From CAVPJC01 sp963705155 (GTDB taxonomy: Bacteria; Chloroflexota; Anaerolineae; Anaerolineales; UBA4823): DNA of 64,000 nucleotides. A program made the position numbers and the translations under genes. Shown one piece after another: positions 9,114 through 18,955 of the stretch. The notes under the pieces are model-generated. The model did not search any database, was not told where the DNA came from, and was given only the letters and a program-made list of their open reading frames with translations. Position 1 is the stretch's first letter, and every line of letters starts with the position of its first letter. The stretch covers positions 310,001 through 374,000 of the forward strand of contig CAVPJC010000013.1 in NCBI GenBank assembly GCA_963705155.1. Reading direction: 5' to 3'.

Positions 9114-9689
9114 ATGAATAATTTGGCAGAAGAGCCGGAAAATTCCAACAGGCTGAAAGGCTCGCCGAACCCTGGCGAGCCTGTGTTTTTGGCGGTGGGT
9201 TTGCTGCGCCGTCCGCATGGTGTGCACGGCGAAATGGTCATGGATTTTCTCACCGATTTCCCCGAGCGCTTGCAGGCTGGCAGAATTGTCTATTCAGGTG
9301 ATGAGCATAGGGTGCTGCATGTGGGCAGCCGGCGCACCTACGAAAACGCCTGTTTGATTTCTTTTAAGGAATTCGACAGCCGGGAGCAGGTTGAAGCGCT
9401 GCGCAATGCTGTTGTCTATGTGCGCTCGGATGAGATTCCTCAGCTTCCGGCGGGCGAGTATTATCACCACCAGATGCTCGGGCTGAGCGTCAAAACAGAG
9501 GATGGCAGTTACCTGGGTAAAGTGGTTGATATTCTTGAGACCGGTGTAAATGATGTTTACGTGGTGCGACCTGAACACGGCCCCGAAATTTTACTGCCTG
9601 TGATTGACGAAGTAGTATTAGGGGTTGACCTGGCGGCAGGAGAGCTGCAAGTGCGGCTTTTGCCGGGATTGGCGGGGGATCAGAAGTAA
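9114..9689 (+). CDS. rimM: Ribosome maturation factor RimM
   Basis: About 191 residues. The RimM N-domain (VFLAVGLLRRPHGVHGEMVMDF) is followed by a PRC-barrel domain (residues about 105-185; EILLPVIDEVVLGVD). RimM binds S19 and assists 30S head assembly. Start taken at ATG 9114 after GCAGGA; in-frame TTG 9102 and GTG 9111 are alternatives. Sixty-seven bases after khpA. In most bacteria trmD follows rimM; here it does not, and dprA with its own promoter comes next. Confidence 0.92.
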   Translation: MNNLAEEPENSNRLKGSPNPGEPVFLAVGLLRRPHGVHGEMVMDFLTDFPERLQAGRIVYSGDEHRVLHVGSRRTYENACLISFKEFDSREQVEALRNAVVYVRSDEIPQLPAGEYYHHQMLGLSVKTEDGSYLGKVVDILETGVNDVYVVRPEHGPEILLPVIDEVVLGVDLAAGELQVRLLPGLAGDQK

Positions 9690-9699
9690 ACTTCCTTCC

Positions 9700-9729
9700 T
9701 TGACATTAATCAAGACCGTGTGGTATTCT
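9700..9729 (+). promoter_or_regulatory. Sigma70-type promoter before dprA
   Basis: A perfect TTGACA (9700-9705), an 18-base spacer and TATTCT (9724-9729) lie right after the rimM stop. The predicted transcript start near 9736 gives dprA a leader of about 16 bases. Consensus match only. Confidence 0.55.
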
Positions 9730-9751
9730 GTGCCCGTTTTAGAGGGCAGTC

Positions 9752-10861
9752 TTGAGCGATTCCCGAAAATATTGGGTAGGATTTAACCTGGTAAAAGGCA
9801 TTGGCGCAGCTCGTCTGCGTGCTTTGCTGAATCATTTTGGTGAAATTGAGCAAGCCTGGCATGCATCTACCGGTGAACTGCGTGCAGCAGGTTTGGGGCC
9901 TAAACTGGTGGAAGGGCTTCTGCGGGTGCGTTCCAGCGACCTGTTGGCGAAGACCTGGGATCGTATCCACGCCCTCGGCATTCAGGTGCTCACCTGGAAT
10001 GATGAGACTTACCCCCGGCTTTTGAAGGAAATTGACCAGCCACCACCTGTGTTGTACGTGCGTGGCAGTATTACCAACGAGGATGATTGGGCCGTAGCCG
10101 TTGTGGGAACGCGCCGTGTAACCCCCTATGGGCGGCAGGTGAGTGAGGAACTGGGGCGGATCCTGGCTCAAAATGGGGTGACTGTGGTCAGCGGCCTGGC
10201 ACGCGGTGTAGACGCGATCGCTCATCGAGCGGCGGTGGTTGCGGGTGGGCGAACACTGGCGGTTTTGGGGAGCGGTGTGGATGTGATTTACCCGCCCGAG
10301 CATTCTGGCCTGGCTGAGAAAATCATGACCCAGGGAGCCCTGATCAGCGACTATGCCCCCGGGACACCGCCGGATGGCGTGAACTTTCCTCCTCGCAACC
10401 GGATCATCTCTGGATTGGCGCAGGCAGTGGTGGTGGTAGAGGCCGGGGAGAAGAGTGGTGCGTTGATCACCGCCGACTTTTCTGCAGAGCAAGGGCGCGA
10501 GGTATTTGCAGTACCGGGTGGGATCAATGCCCTGCAAAGCATTGGATGCAACCGGTTGATACAGAATGGGGCACGGCCATTATTGCGGCCTGAAGAAGTG
10601 TTGGATGTGTTGAATATGACAATGGTTAGCCAGCACAAAGCCGCTCGCCGGGCCTTGCCAACCGATCCGGTGGAGGCAGGTTTACTGGCGACTCTGGGGC
10701 GCGAGCCTCTGCATGTAGATGATATCTGCAGCCAGACGGGAATGGCGATTGAACAGGTTACAGCAACCCTGGCTCTGATGGAGTTGAAGGGCATGGTGCA
10801 GCAGGTGGGCGGGATGAATTATGTAGCTGTGAAAGAAGATCGAAACGAATACAAGGTTTAA
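9752..10861 (+). CDS. dprA: DNA-processing protein DprA
   Basis: 369 residues. An N-terminal helix-hairpin-helix-like segment (LVKGIGAARLRALLNHFG) is followed by the Rossmann-like DprA core (residues about 105-290; VGTRRVTPYG, SGLARGVDAIAH, PPRNRIISGL, EAGEKSGALITADFSAEQGR) and a C-terminal winged-helix part (DDICSQTGMAIEQVTATL). DprA loads RecA on incoming single-stranded DNA in transformation. TTG start at 9752 with GAGGG upstream; no better ATG nearby. Own promoter just upstream; topA appears two genes later, as in many genomes where dprA and topA are neighbours. Confidence 0.93.
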   Translation: MSDSRKYWVGFNLVKGIGAARLRALLNHFGEIEQAWHASTGELRAAGLGPKLVEGLLRVRSSDLLAKTWDRIHALGIQVLTWNDETYPRLLKEIDQPPPVLYVRGSITNEDDWAVAVVGTRRVTPYGRQVSEELGRILAQNGVTVVSGLARGVDAIAHRAAVVAGGRTLAVLGSGVDVIYPPEHSGLAEKIMTQGALISDYAPGTPPDGVNFPPRNRIISGLAQAVVVVEAGEKSGALITADFSAEQGREVFAVPGGINALQSIGCNRLIQNGARPLLRPEEVLDVLNMTMVSQHKAARRALPTDPVEAGLLATLGREPLHVDDICSQTGMAIEQVTATLALMELKGMVQQVGGMNYVAVKEDRNEYKV

Positions 10862-10945
10862 CGAGTAGTTCACTAAGGTTTTAATGGTTGATTTATCAGT
10901 GTAATTGCACTACCAGGTTATTGGAATACAGCTCATTGAGGAATT

Positions 10946-12034
10946 ATGTTTGACAACTATTATGCAGTGATCATGGCGGGAGGAGGGGGGACGCGCCTGT
11001 GGCCTCTCTCTCGAAGCGCTCGTCCGAAACAAATGCTGCAATTAATTGACGATCGCAGCATGTTCCAGACTTCGGTGGAGCGGTTGGAAGGGCTTTTTGC
11101 GCCTGATCATATCTACGTAGTGACAGTTAAAGGAGCAAGCCTCCGAACTCTCCGACCAGTGTCCGCAGATACCTGCGGAAAACTTTTTGCCGGAGCCGAT
11201 GCCCCGTGGAACGGCTTCGGTGGTGGCGCTGGCTGCAGTTGCTTTGCAGCAGCGTGACCCGGCTGCGGTTATGGCGGTACTGACTGCCGATCATTTCATT
11301 GGTAATGAAGATGGTTTTCGATCGCTGCTACGTTCTGCCTACGAAGTGGCCCAAACTGGCACCCTCGTAACGCTGGGTATCCACCCAACTTACCCGGCAA
11401 CGGGTTTCGGTTATATTCAGCGCGGAGATTTTTTGGGGAATTTCCGGGGGCTGGATGTGTATCAGGCGCTGCGTTTTAGAGAGAAACCGGATGAAACGAC
11501 TGCAAGGGCTATGCTGGCATCTGGTGACCATACCTGGAATTCAGGGATGTTCGTCTGGCGCGTGAAAGATATCCTGGCTGAGTTTGAACTCCAAATGCCC
11601 GGGTTGTGGTCAAACTTGCAGCTGATCAACACGGCCTGGAAGACGGGAGATCGGGAGACAGTTATCCGGAGCGTATGGCCTGGTCTCAAGTCCGAAACCA
11701 TCGATTATGGCATCATGGAAGGCGCCAGGCAAGTGGCTGTAATTCCTGCCAGTGAGTGGAGTGGAGTGATGTGGGCAGCTGGGATTTGCTCTTCGAAGTT
11801 CTGCCGGGGGATGCCGATGGAAATATCGTTGTTGGCGGCCCCTTTGTGGGTATTGATACTCACAGGAGCCTGGTATTTGCCAGCCAGCAGCCCCGTTTGA
11901 TCGTGATGATCGGTGTGGACGACCTGGTGGTGGTTGATACCGGCGATGTCTTGATGGTGTGCCAAAAAGACCAGGCCCAGAAGGTGCGCCAGGTAGTTCA
12001 ACAGCTGAAAGAAAGCGGACAGCAATATTTATAG
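10946..12034 (+). CDS. manC: Mannose-1-phosphate guanylyltransferase (frame interrupted twice)
   Basis: ATG 10946 behind TGAGGAATT. The N-terminus has the nucleotidyltransferase motif IMAGGGGTRLWPLSRSARPKQ. Near 11126-11130 an extra G breaks the frame; reading continues as NFLPEPMPRGTASVVALAAVAL and VLTADHFIGNEDGF. A second break lies in a triple GAGTG repeat (11755-11769), after which WSDVGSWDLLFEVLPG and a C-terminal beta-helix segment follow to 12034. The enzyme makes GDP-mannose from mannose-1-phosphate and GTP for glycan synthesis. Total size about 360 residues fits the single-domain GMP family without a PMI domain. Placed between dprA and topA, with no obvious glycan genes around. Confidence 0.88.
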
Positions 12035-12109
12035 ACATCCGGGGTCGTCGATAGCGGATGAAAACCCCCGGAATGTATTTGAGATCGGTGGTTTGGTAAA
12101 GGATGTGGG

Positions 12110-14432
12110 ATGATGGAAGCTTATTGCGTAAAGTGTAAAACCAAGCGGGAAATACAAAACCCGCAGGCGGTGTTCACCCAGGGTGGAACCCCTGCCACAC
12201 GTGGCACTTGCGCGGTGTGTGGGACGGGAATGGTCCGCATGGGCCGGACTGAAGGTCATGATGGACAAACGCCGCCTGAAAAATCTGTCAGATCCAAAGC
12301 CAAACGACATGGGAAGCTGGTGATCGTTGAATTGCCCGCAAAAGCGAAAACAGTTGGGCGGTTTTTGGGGAAAGGCTATACTGTGAGAGCGTCGGTGGGG
12401 CATGTACGTGACCTGCTGAAATCGCAGCTGTCCGTGGATGTTGATAACGATTTCACACCCAAATATCGTGTCCCGAATGAAAAGCGTCCTTTGGTGAAGG
12501 AAATCAAGGCGCTGGCTCAGTCTGCCCAAGAGGTTTATCTGGCAACCGACCCCGACCGCGAAGGGGAGGCAATCGCCTGGCATCTGCTTGAATCAGCTGA
12601 GATTGACCCACAAATCACCAGGCGTGTTGTGTTCCACGAAATCACCGCACCGGCGGTTGAAGAGGCGTTCTTACACCCGCGAGATATCAATATGGCCCTG
12701 GTGGATGCGCAGCAGGCGCGGCGGGTATTGGACCGGTTGGTTGGTTACAACCTCAGCCCACTGTTGTGGCGTAAAGTGCGCGGCCGTCTTTCAGCCGGAC
12801 GTGTGCAATCTGTGGCGCTGCGATTAATCGTTGAGCGAGAGCGTGAAATACAAGCGTTTGTGTCCGAAGAATACTGGACCATTGCGGCTGAATTTTTGCC
12901 GGCGGGCAACCGGGACCTTTTCACTGCCAACCTGATAAAAATCGATGGAGAAGACCTGGCATTAAAAAGCGCTGGCGACGTAAATCCGGTGCTGGCGGAT
13001 ATGCAAGTTGCAGCCTATGCGATCACCAAAATCAAACAGGGTGAGCGCAGGCGCAATCCCTCAGCTCCGTACATAACCAGTACACTACAACAGGAAGCTT
13101 CCCGGAGGCTCGGGTACACCGCCAAGCGCACGATGGCTCTGGCGCAACAGCTTTACGAAGGTATAGATGTGGGAGAAGGGAGGCACGCTGGGGTTGATCA
13201 CTTATATGCGTACAGATTTGACCAATGTGTCTGAGTTGGCGCAAGCCGAAGCGCGCCTGTTTATCGGTGAGCGGTATGGCGACAAATTTTTACCTCCGGA
13301 GCCGCCGCAATATAAAACCAGGGCGCGGGGAGCGCAGGAAGCGCATGAAGCTATCCGGCCAACATCGGTGCTGCGCCAGCCCAAGAACTTAAAAGATTAT
13401 CTGAACCGTGATCAGCTCCGTTTATACCAGCTCATCTGGATGCGCTTCGTGGCTTCACAAATGGCGACGGCGATTTTCGATACTATGTCTGTGGATGTGA
13501 CAGGCAATACACCTGCTCACGGATATTTGCTGCGCGCGTCAGGTTCAACCGTCCGGTTCCCGGGTTTTATGGTTGTCTATGAAGAAGCCAAAGAAGAAGA
13601 TCCGAAAGCGGACGAAGAAGTAGAGATGCGCATTCCTGCCGGATTGTCCGAGGGGCAAATCCAGGTTTTGAAACGCCTGCTGCCCGAGCAGCATTTCACT
13701 CAACCGCCTCCACGTTTCACAGAGGCCACATTGGTGCGGACGCTCGAAGAGAACGGCATCGGGCGGCCATCTACCTATGCGCCCACCCTTTCCACACTCC
13801 AGGCGCGCGGCTATGCGATTTGGGAGAGCAAACGGCTGACACCCACAGAGACAGGCCTGCTGGTCAATGATCTGATCACGGAACATTTTCCAGATATCGT
13901 GGATGTGAGTTTTACCGCCCGCATGGAAGAGGACCTCGACCTGATCGCAGCGGGTGAACAGCCCTGGGTGGATGTCATCCGGGCATTTTATGGGCCATTT
14001 TCGCAGAAGGTCGCCCAGGCTGATGAACTCATGCCTGAGATGAAGACAGAGCCTGAGCCGGTAGGGCGCCCCTGCCCTGAATGTGGGCATGAGCTGATCA
14101 TCCGGTGGGGGCGGTTTGGGAAGTTCATCAGCTGCAGCAATTTCCCGGAATGTCGTTATACCGAGCCCTGGCTGGAAAAAATCGGTGTGTTCTGCCCCAA
14201 AGATGGCGGAGACATCGTTGAGCGCAAGACGCGGAAGAACCGCATTTTTTACGGGTGCAATAACTACCCTAACTGTGATTTTACCTCCTGGAAACGTCCG
14301 TTACCGGCTGCCTGCCCAAACTGCGGCGGTTTGTTGGTGATCGCAGACAAACGCAATGCCGAGTGCTTGAACTGCCACGAGCAGTTTTTGCTGGATGAGG
14401 TGACTGCAGACGAGGCGATTGAGTTGGCATGA
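12110..14432 (+). CDS. topA: DNA topoisomerase I with N-terminal CxxC domain (frame interrupted)
   Basis: About 774 residues. Residues 1-50 form a four-Cys domain (CVKCKTKREIQ, then CAVCGTGMVRMG) resembling the small DUF5679 proteins of Chloroflexi. The Toprim domain follows (LVIVELPAKAKTVGRFLGK; LATDPDREGEAIAWHL), then the catalytic segment GLITYMRTD with Tyr near residue 364, and C-terminal zinc-ribbon repeats (CPECG, CPKDGG, CPNCGG). It relaxes negative supercoils. The frame breaks near 13178, where one extra G in GAAGGG would restore VGEGGTLGLITYM. Error is much likelier than real loss for this essential gene. Confidence 0.93.
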
Positions 14433-14528
14433 ACCTTGCACGGATTGGGTAAACTGCTGGATTTAACAGGCAACGCGCAATACCAGCGCAATAAAACGAG
14501 ATAAAAGAGTTCATGCTTAGAAAATTTG

Positions 14529-14537
14529 TGCTATAAT
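14529..14537 (+). promoter_or_regulatory. Extended -10 promoter candidate
   Basis: TGCTATAAT: a perfect TATAAT at 14532-14537 with the extended TG motif; no convincing -35. It is the best promoter candidate in the AT-rich 240-base gap between topA and the membrane protein gene at 14675 and would give a leader of about 130 bases. Confidence 0.4.
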
Positions 14538-14674
14538 GATTGTATATTTCTATTGCATAATTTGTATATTTCGTCTAAAATAAATGGAAAATGCGCCTCA
14601 TCCACCGCCAATCGGTGATGAGTTGAATTTGCCTGATTGCAGAAACCTGTGAAACATTGCTACTGGAGATAGAA

Positions 14675-15717
14675 ATGGATGCCATTCGAGAGCAATTCAA
14701 GAATCCGATGCGTGTGGGCGCGGCCGGGCTGCTGCTGGGCTTGATCCTGGGTGTCCTGTACGGGTGGTTCATTGATCCTGTGGAATGGGTGGACCAACCT
14801 GTAGAAATGCTGCGTGCAGATTTGAAACAAGAGTATCTGCGCATGGCGATTGATTCTTATGCTGTGAATCCTGACCCGGCGCTGGCAAAGAAGCGATTTG
14901 AAGATCTGGGTACCGGAGGCGCAAGTGTTCTGGCGCAGGTAATGCGGGACCCGGGCGTGCAGAACCCACAGGTGATTTTCTGCTTATCAGACAACTGTAC
15001 TGGGTGGAGCCGCTCCACAGGTCGTTCTGACGCCGGGGGCTGTCGTAACGGAAATGGCTCCGGAGGCCTTCCCGGCTGAAGAAGGCAGAAGAAAAGCCGA
15101 AAAGCAGCATCCTGGGGATTGTTCTGCCCATCATGTGCGTGATCTTGCTCCTGGTGGCGGCCGGCGTGTTCTATTTCTTGTTCTGGCGCGGGCGGTCTTT
15201 TGGGAAATCTGGACCGTCACCGGCGCAGCAAGCCCAGCAGGCTGCCAGCCAGGCGGAATGGACGGATTATAAGGCGGCAGGTGAAGAAGCGCCGATGGTG
15301 CAATTCATGTCCTCCTACAAGATTGGGGACGATCTGTTTGACGAATTGTTCAGCGTCGATTCACCAGCGGGTGAATTCCTGGGCGAATGCGGCGTAGGTA
15401 TCTCTGAAACGATTGGCGTGGGCGATCCGAAGAAGGTATCGGCGTTTGAAGTATGGCTGTTTGATAAAAATGATATCCAGACCGTTACCAAGGTGCTGAT
15501 GAGCGCACATGCCTTTCTGGATGAAGTCAGCCGGCAGCGCCTAGCGGCAAAAGGCGAGCCTGTGCTGGCTGAATCTGGGACAGAAACTGTGCTTGAAACT
15601 CAAACACTGCGTCTGGTGGCCAGGGTTGTGGATATTGGCTATGGGGAGGGAGCGCTGCCCGATAGCAGCTTCTTCGATCATCTGATCCTGGAGATGGCCA
15701 TCTGGGCCAAGGCCTGA
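14675..15717 (+). CDS. Conserved membrane protein of unknown function (frame interrupted twice)
   Basis: Starts ATG 14675 after GGAG. The N-terminus (MDAIREQFKNP) leads into a membrane helix (VGAAGLLLGLILGVLYGWFI), a soluble part, then a second helix around 15120-15180 (IVLPIMCVILLLVAAGVFYF), an Ala/Gln-rich linker and a globular C-terminal domain of about 150 residues. Two single extra bases are needed to join the parts: one in the TTTT run near 14976-14979, the other near 15087, between PAEEG and EEKPKSSILG. The C-terminal domain (FGECGVG-like, FEVWLFDKNDI) matches no family I know. Probably an Anaerolineae-specific protein; ends just before a strong shared terminator. Confidence 0.65.
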
Positions 15718-15732
15718 ACCTGACAAAAAGAA

Positions 15733-15764
15733 AACTGCGAGCTGATCAGGCTCGCAGTTTTTTT
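15733..15764. terminator. Bidirectional intrinsic terminator
   Basis: Perfect 10-bp stem AACTGCGAGC (15733-15742) / GCTCGCAGTT (15750-15759), loop of 7, followed by T-run to 15764 on plus; on minus the stem is followed by TTTTCTTTTT. It ends both the converging membrane protein gene and greA. Confidence 0.92.
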
Positions 15765-15778
15765 GTTTGTCTGCCCGG

Positions 15779-16246
15779 CTACTCGATTTTGATGATTTTC
15801 AGGCGCACCTGACCCCCGGGTGTCTCTGCGATAACTTCGTCGCCTACTCTGGCGCCCATCAGGGCTTTGCCAATTGGCGATTTGTTGGAAATTTTCCCGT
15901 TGCGCGGATCCGCTTCTTTCGCACCGACCATAGAATAGGTGTCTGGCGGGAAATCATCTTCCTGAACGATGACGGTGACGCCTACTTCGACTTTGTCCCG
16001 TTGAGCGCTGGTCGGTTCAACGATAATTGCAGTTTTTAACAGGTATTCCAACTCCTGAATGCGGCCTTCCAGAAAGCCCTGATCTTCCTTAGCTTTGTGA
16101 TAATCGGCGTTTTCAGAGAGGTCTCCCATCTGAATGGCGGAGCGCAGGCGCTCGGATATTTCCTTGCGGCGTGGACCCTTTAACTCTACCAGCTCAGCCT
16201 TGATTTGGGCGGCGCCTTCTGCAGTAAGATAGGATGGCTCGGGCAT
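15779..16246 (-). CDS. greA: Transcription elongation factor GreA
   Basis: 155 residues, typical size. N-terminal coiled-coil (LTAEGAAQIKAELVELKGPRRKEISERLRSA, with the family's MGDLSENADYHKAKEDQ at about 41-57) and C-terminal FKBP-like domain (ISNKSPIGKALMGARVGDEVIAETPGG). It enters the RNA polymerase channel and triggers transcript cleavage to rescue backtracked complexes. ATG 16246 preceded by GGAG. A promoter candidate lies 37 bases upstream and a shared terminator follows, so monocistronic. Confidence 0.96.
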   Translation of the reverse strand: MPEPSYLTAEGAAQIKAELVELKGPRRKEISERLRSAIQMGDLSENADYHKAKEDQGFLEGRIQELEYLLKTAIIVEPTSAQRDKVEVGVTVIVQEDDFPPDTYSMVGAKEADPRNGKISNKSPIGKALMGARVGDEVIAETPGGQVRLKIIKIE

Positions 16247-16282
16247 TGACTACTCCGTCATTAGGTGGTTTAAGTGGTGGTG

Positions 16283-16311
16283 ATTTTACCAGATTCTGGT
16301 CGGCATGTGAC
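16283..16311 (-). promoter_or_regulatory. Promoter candidate for greA
   Basis: On the minus strand GTCACA (16306-16311), 17-base spacer, TAAAAT (16283-16288). Predicted start near 16276, about 30 bases before the greA ATG. The -35 matches consensus at four of six positions. Confidence 0.4.
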
Positions 16312-16433
16312 GCTGTCAGGTTCAACGATGGATAAATGAACATACCAGTGCTCCTCGATTGGATCGGGCGCTTTCCCGATCATCATTACTTATCCGGTGA
16401 GAAATGTATTCTGGCAACACCGATATATTGTGA

Positions 16434-17586
16434 TCAGGGTATCGTAGATGGGTCGAAAAGTTTCCGGTGTTCGTCCACCGCGAAACGATCCGTCATGCCG
16501 GCGATGTAATCGCAGATGGTGCGCTCCAGACCGCGATCTTGCAGGGTAGATTGGACATGGCGGGGGAGGGTTGCAGGCTCATCACTGTAAATCTGGAACA
16601 GATCGTTGACGATTTTTTCAGCTTTGACCGCCATGCGGACAACGCGGTGGTGACGGTACAGGTTGGAGTACAGGAAATCTTTGAGCTGCCTGTTGCGGCG
16701 GTGCAAGTCTTCACTGAAACCGATGACATTGTAGGGCAGGCGCTGGAGTTCATCCACCGACTTGACGTTGCTATCACGCAGACGCTGGTAAGTAGCCTGG
16801 ACGAGATCGGTTACCTCGATGCCAATCAAGCGCCGGATCAGGCGATGGCGGGTAAGATCATCGAGCACCGGGCCATGCCAATTGACGCTCTCGACAAGGA
16901 TTTCCCAAAGGGTGATCCCTTCAAGCATGGCGGGATTGATCATTTCAGAGCGTAAACCATCATCCAGATCGTGAGCTGTATATGCCAGCTCATCAGCTAC
17001 GTTTGCGATTTGAGCTTCCAAGTGTCCGCGCAAATCGGGGTTGTACTCGCTGGCGTCTGAAATGTCATACTCTGACTTCGTGTTTAACAATCCCCTCACG
17101 CACTTCCCAGGTCAAATTGAGACCGGGGAAATCCGGGTAGCGGCGTTCCAATTTAGTGACGATGCGTAAAGATTGTTTGTTGTGGTCAAAGCCACCATGG
17201 TCATGCATCAACCGGCTCAGAGCCACTTCGCCAGAATGACCGAATGGCGGGTGCCCAAGATCGTGAGCCAGACAGATGGCTTCCAGCAAGTCTTCATTTC
17301 CGCCCAGGGCGCGGGCAATGGTGCGGCCGATCTGGGCAACTTCCAGGGTATGGGTAAGGCGGGTGCGGTAGTAATCACCCTCGTAATTAATGAACACCTG
17401 GGTTTTGTACTCCAGGCGGCGGAAAGCCGTCGTGTGCAAGATGCGGTCACGATCACGTTGGAAGGCGGTGCGATACTCGGGTTCGTCTTCCTGGACGCTG
17501 CGACCTCTGCTGTCTCGGCTGTGGCAGGCATAGGGAGCCAGGGCTTGATTTTCTAAGGCTTCGAGGTGTTGGCGAGTGATATACAT
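16434..17586 (-). CDS. dgt: dGTP triphosphohydrolase-like HD-domain protein (frame interrupted)
   Basis: About 383 residues. The N-terminal half has the HD-domain metal motifs RLTHTLEVAQIGR and LAHDLGHPPFGHSGE; the C-terminal half has ADELAYTAHDLDDGLRSEMI. It hydrolyses dGTP (or other dNTPs) to nucleoside and triphosphate. The frame breaks near 17075, where one extra base separates EGIVKHE from SEYDISDASEYNP. Start ATG 17586. A TATAAT on the minus strand at 17645-17650 is a possible -10 element. Divergent from the MFS gene. The 187 bases between greA and this gene hold only the greA promoter and a weak hairpin (16362-16381). Confidence 0.9.
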
Positions 17587-17696
17587 AATCTTTAGAAAGC
17601 ATGATCATTGAAGGTTGGAATGAATTACAGGTTATCCTGGTTGAATTATACCTGCTTGCGAGAACGGAGAAAAGGACAGCCTTGGTGGTGTAAGTG

Positions 17697-18944
17697 ATGG
17701 TATTATTGCCAGTCATGAACGCAATCCGCCGGGCAATAATCCCTTCTTACGAAGCCAATGTGCCTCGGTTTTTCGTGGCACAAGCGTTTTACAATTTGAT
17801 GTTTTTCATGCCGATCTGGGTGATCTTCTTACAGAAGAAGCACGGATTGACGCTGACACAGGTGACGTGGGTCGATTTCGCTTTCTGGATCACGATGGCT
17901 GTTACCGAGGTGCCCACCGGTGCAGTTGCAGATACGATCGGGCGAAAACGTTCGCTGTTGATCGGTTCAGGACTTTCCATCATTTCCGTTTTGTTGTTTG
18001 GATTGGCGCCCACCTACCCGCTGCTATTGCTGGCCAACTCCTTATGGGGAATTGCATTAACATTTATCTCTGGCGCGGATATGGCCTTTTTTTATGATAC
18101 GTTGAAGGCGCTCAGACGAAGCAGTGAGTATACGCGGATGCGAGGCCGCTTGTCGGCAGTGACGCTCGGTTCGGCCGGGATTGGAAGCGCCCTGGGTGGA
18201 TTTTTTGCTGCTCGAGACCTGGCCAGCCCATTTATTCTATATGCGGCTGTGTTGGCGTTGAACACGGTGGTGGTTTTGCAGCTCAAGGAGCCGCCGATAG
18301 AATTAGAGACTGGCAGTACGAAACGCGCCAGTTACCGTACGGTATTACAAACTGCATGGAGCATGATTTGCCAGAACCCGGGTTTGCGTTATTTGATGAT
18401 TTATTCGAATTTGCTGCCGCTGGCAAACGCTTTGATCATGATAACATTTATCCAACCGCATGCGTTGGCGATTGGCGTTCCGCTGGCCTCCCTGGGAATT
18501 CTCACGTTTGGTCTTTCCCTTGTGCGGGTGGTAGGATCGGCTTACGCTGGAAAGGTGACAGAATTCTTTGGAGAAAGGCGCTGGATTGCCTTTGCTCCGG
18601 TTATCGTCCTGGCGGGTGTGCTTGGCCTGGCCTGGGTGCCATCGCTGGCGGGTGTGGCAATTTTTTCTGGCGCATTGTTTGCCTCGGTTGTTTCGCGGCC
18701 ATTAATTGAAGATATGATGCTGCGAGGCATCCCGGGAACCGTACGGGCTACGATTTTATCGGTAGATAACCTGATCCTGCGCTTGATCCTGGCGGGGGTT
18801 GAACCATTGGTAGGCATGTATGCTGACAGCCAGGGGTTGCCGGCGGCGTTCACGGCTTTAGGATTGGGCCTGGGTATCGTCCTTGGGGTGGTGGTCTGGC
18901 TGTGGCTGAGATCTTCCATACGGTCTGACAGCACGCACGAATAA
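17697..18944 (+). CDS. MFS transporter
   Basis: About 415 residues, almost wholly hydrophobic with about twelve membrane helices. The loop between helices 2 and 3 carries the MFS signature as TEVPTGAVADTIGRKRSLLIG. The proportions fit drug or metabolite efflux families; the substrate cannot be deduced. Start at ATG 17697; GTG three bases earlier and ATG 17715 are alternatives. Convergent with the isopentenyl phosphate kinase gene (gap of 11 bases, no terminator visible between them). Confidence 0.88.
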   Translation: MVLLPVMNAIRRAIIPSYEANVPRFFVAQAFYNLMFFMPIWVIFLQKKHGLTLTQVTWVDFAFWITMAVTEVPTGAVADTIGRKRSLLIGSGLSIISVLLFGLAPTYPLLLLANSLWGIALTFISGADMAFFYDTLKALRRSSEYTRMRGRLSAVTLGSAGIGSALGGFFAARDLASPFILYAAVLALNTVVVLQLKEPPIELETGSTKRASYRTVLQTAWSMICQNPGLRYLMIYSNLLPLANALIMITFIQPHALAIGVPLASLGILTFGLSLVRVVGSAYAGKVTEFFGERRWIAFAPVIVLAGVLGLAWVPSLAGVAIFSGALFASVVSRPLIEDMMLRGIPGTVRATILSVDNLILRLILAGVEPLVGMYADSQGLPAAFTALGLGLGIVLGVVVWLWLRSSIRSDSTHE

Positions 18945-18955
18945 GGTGTGAAGAG

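Noticed and set aside
16362..16381. Terminator GATCGGG-CCCGATC downstream of dgt
   Set aside because: Seven-bp stem without T-run on either strand; may be chance.
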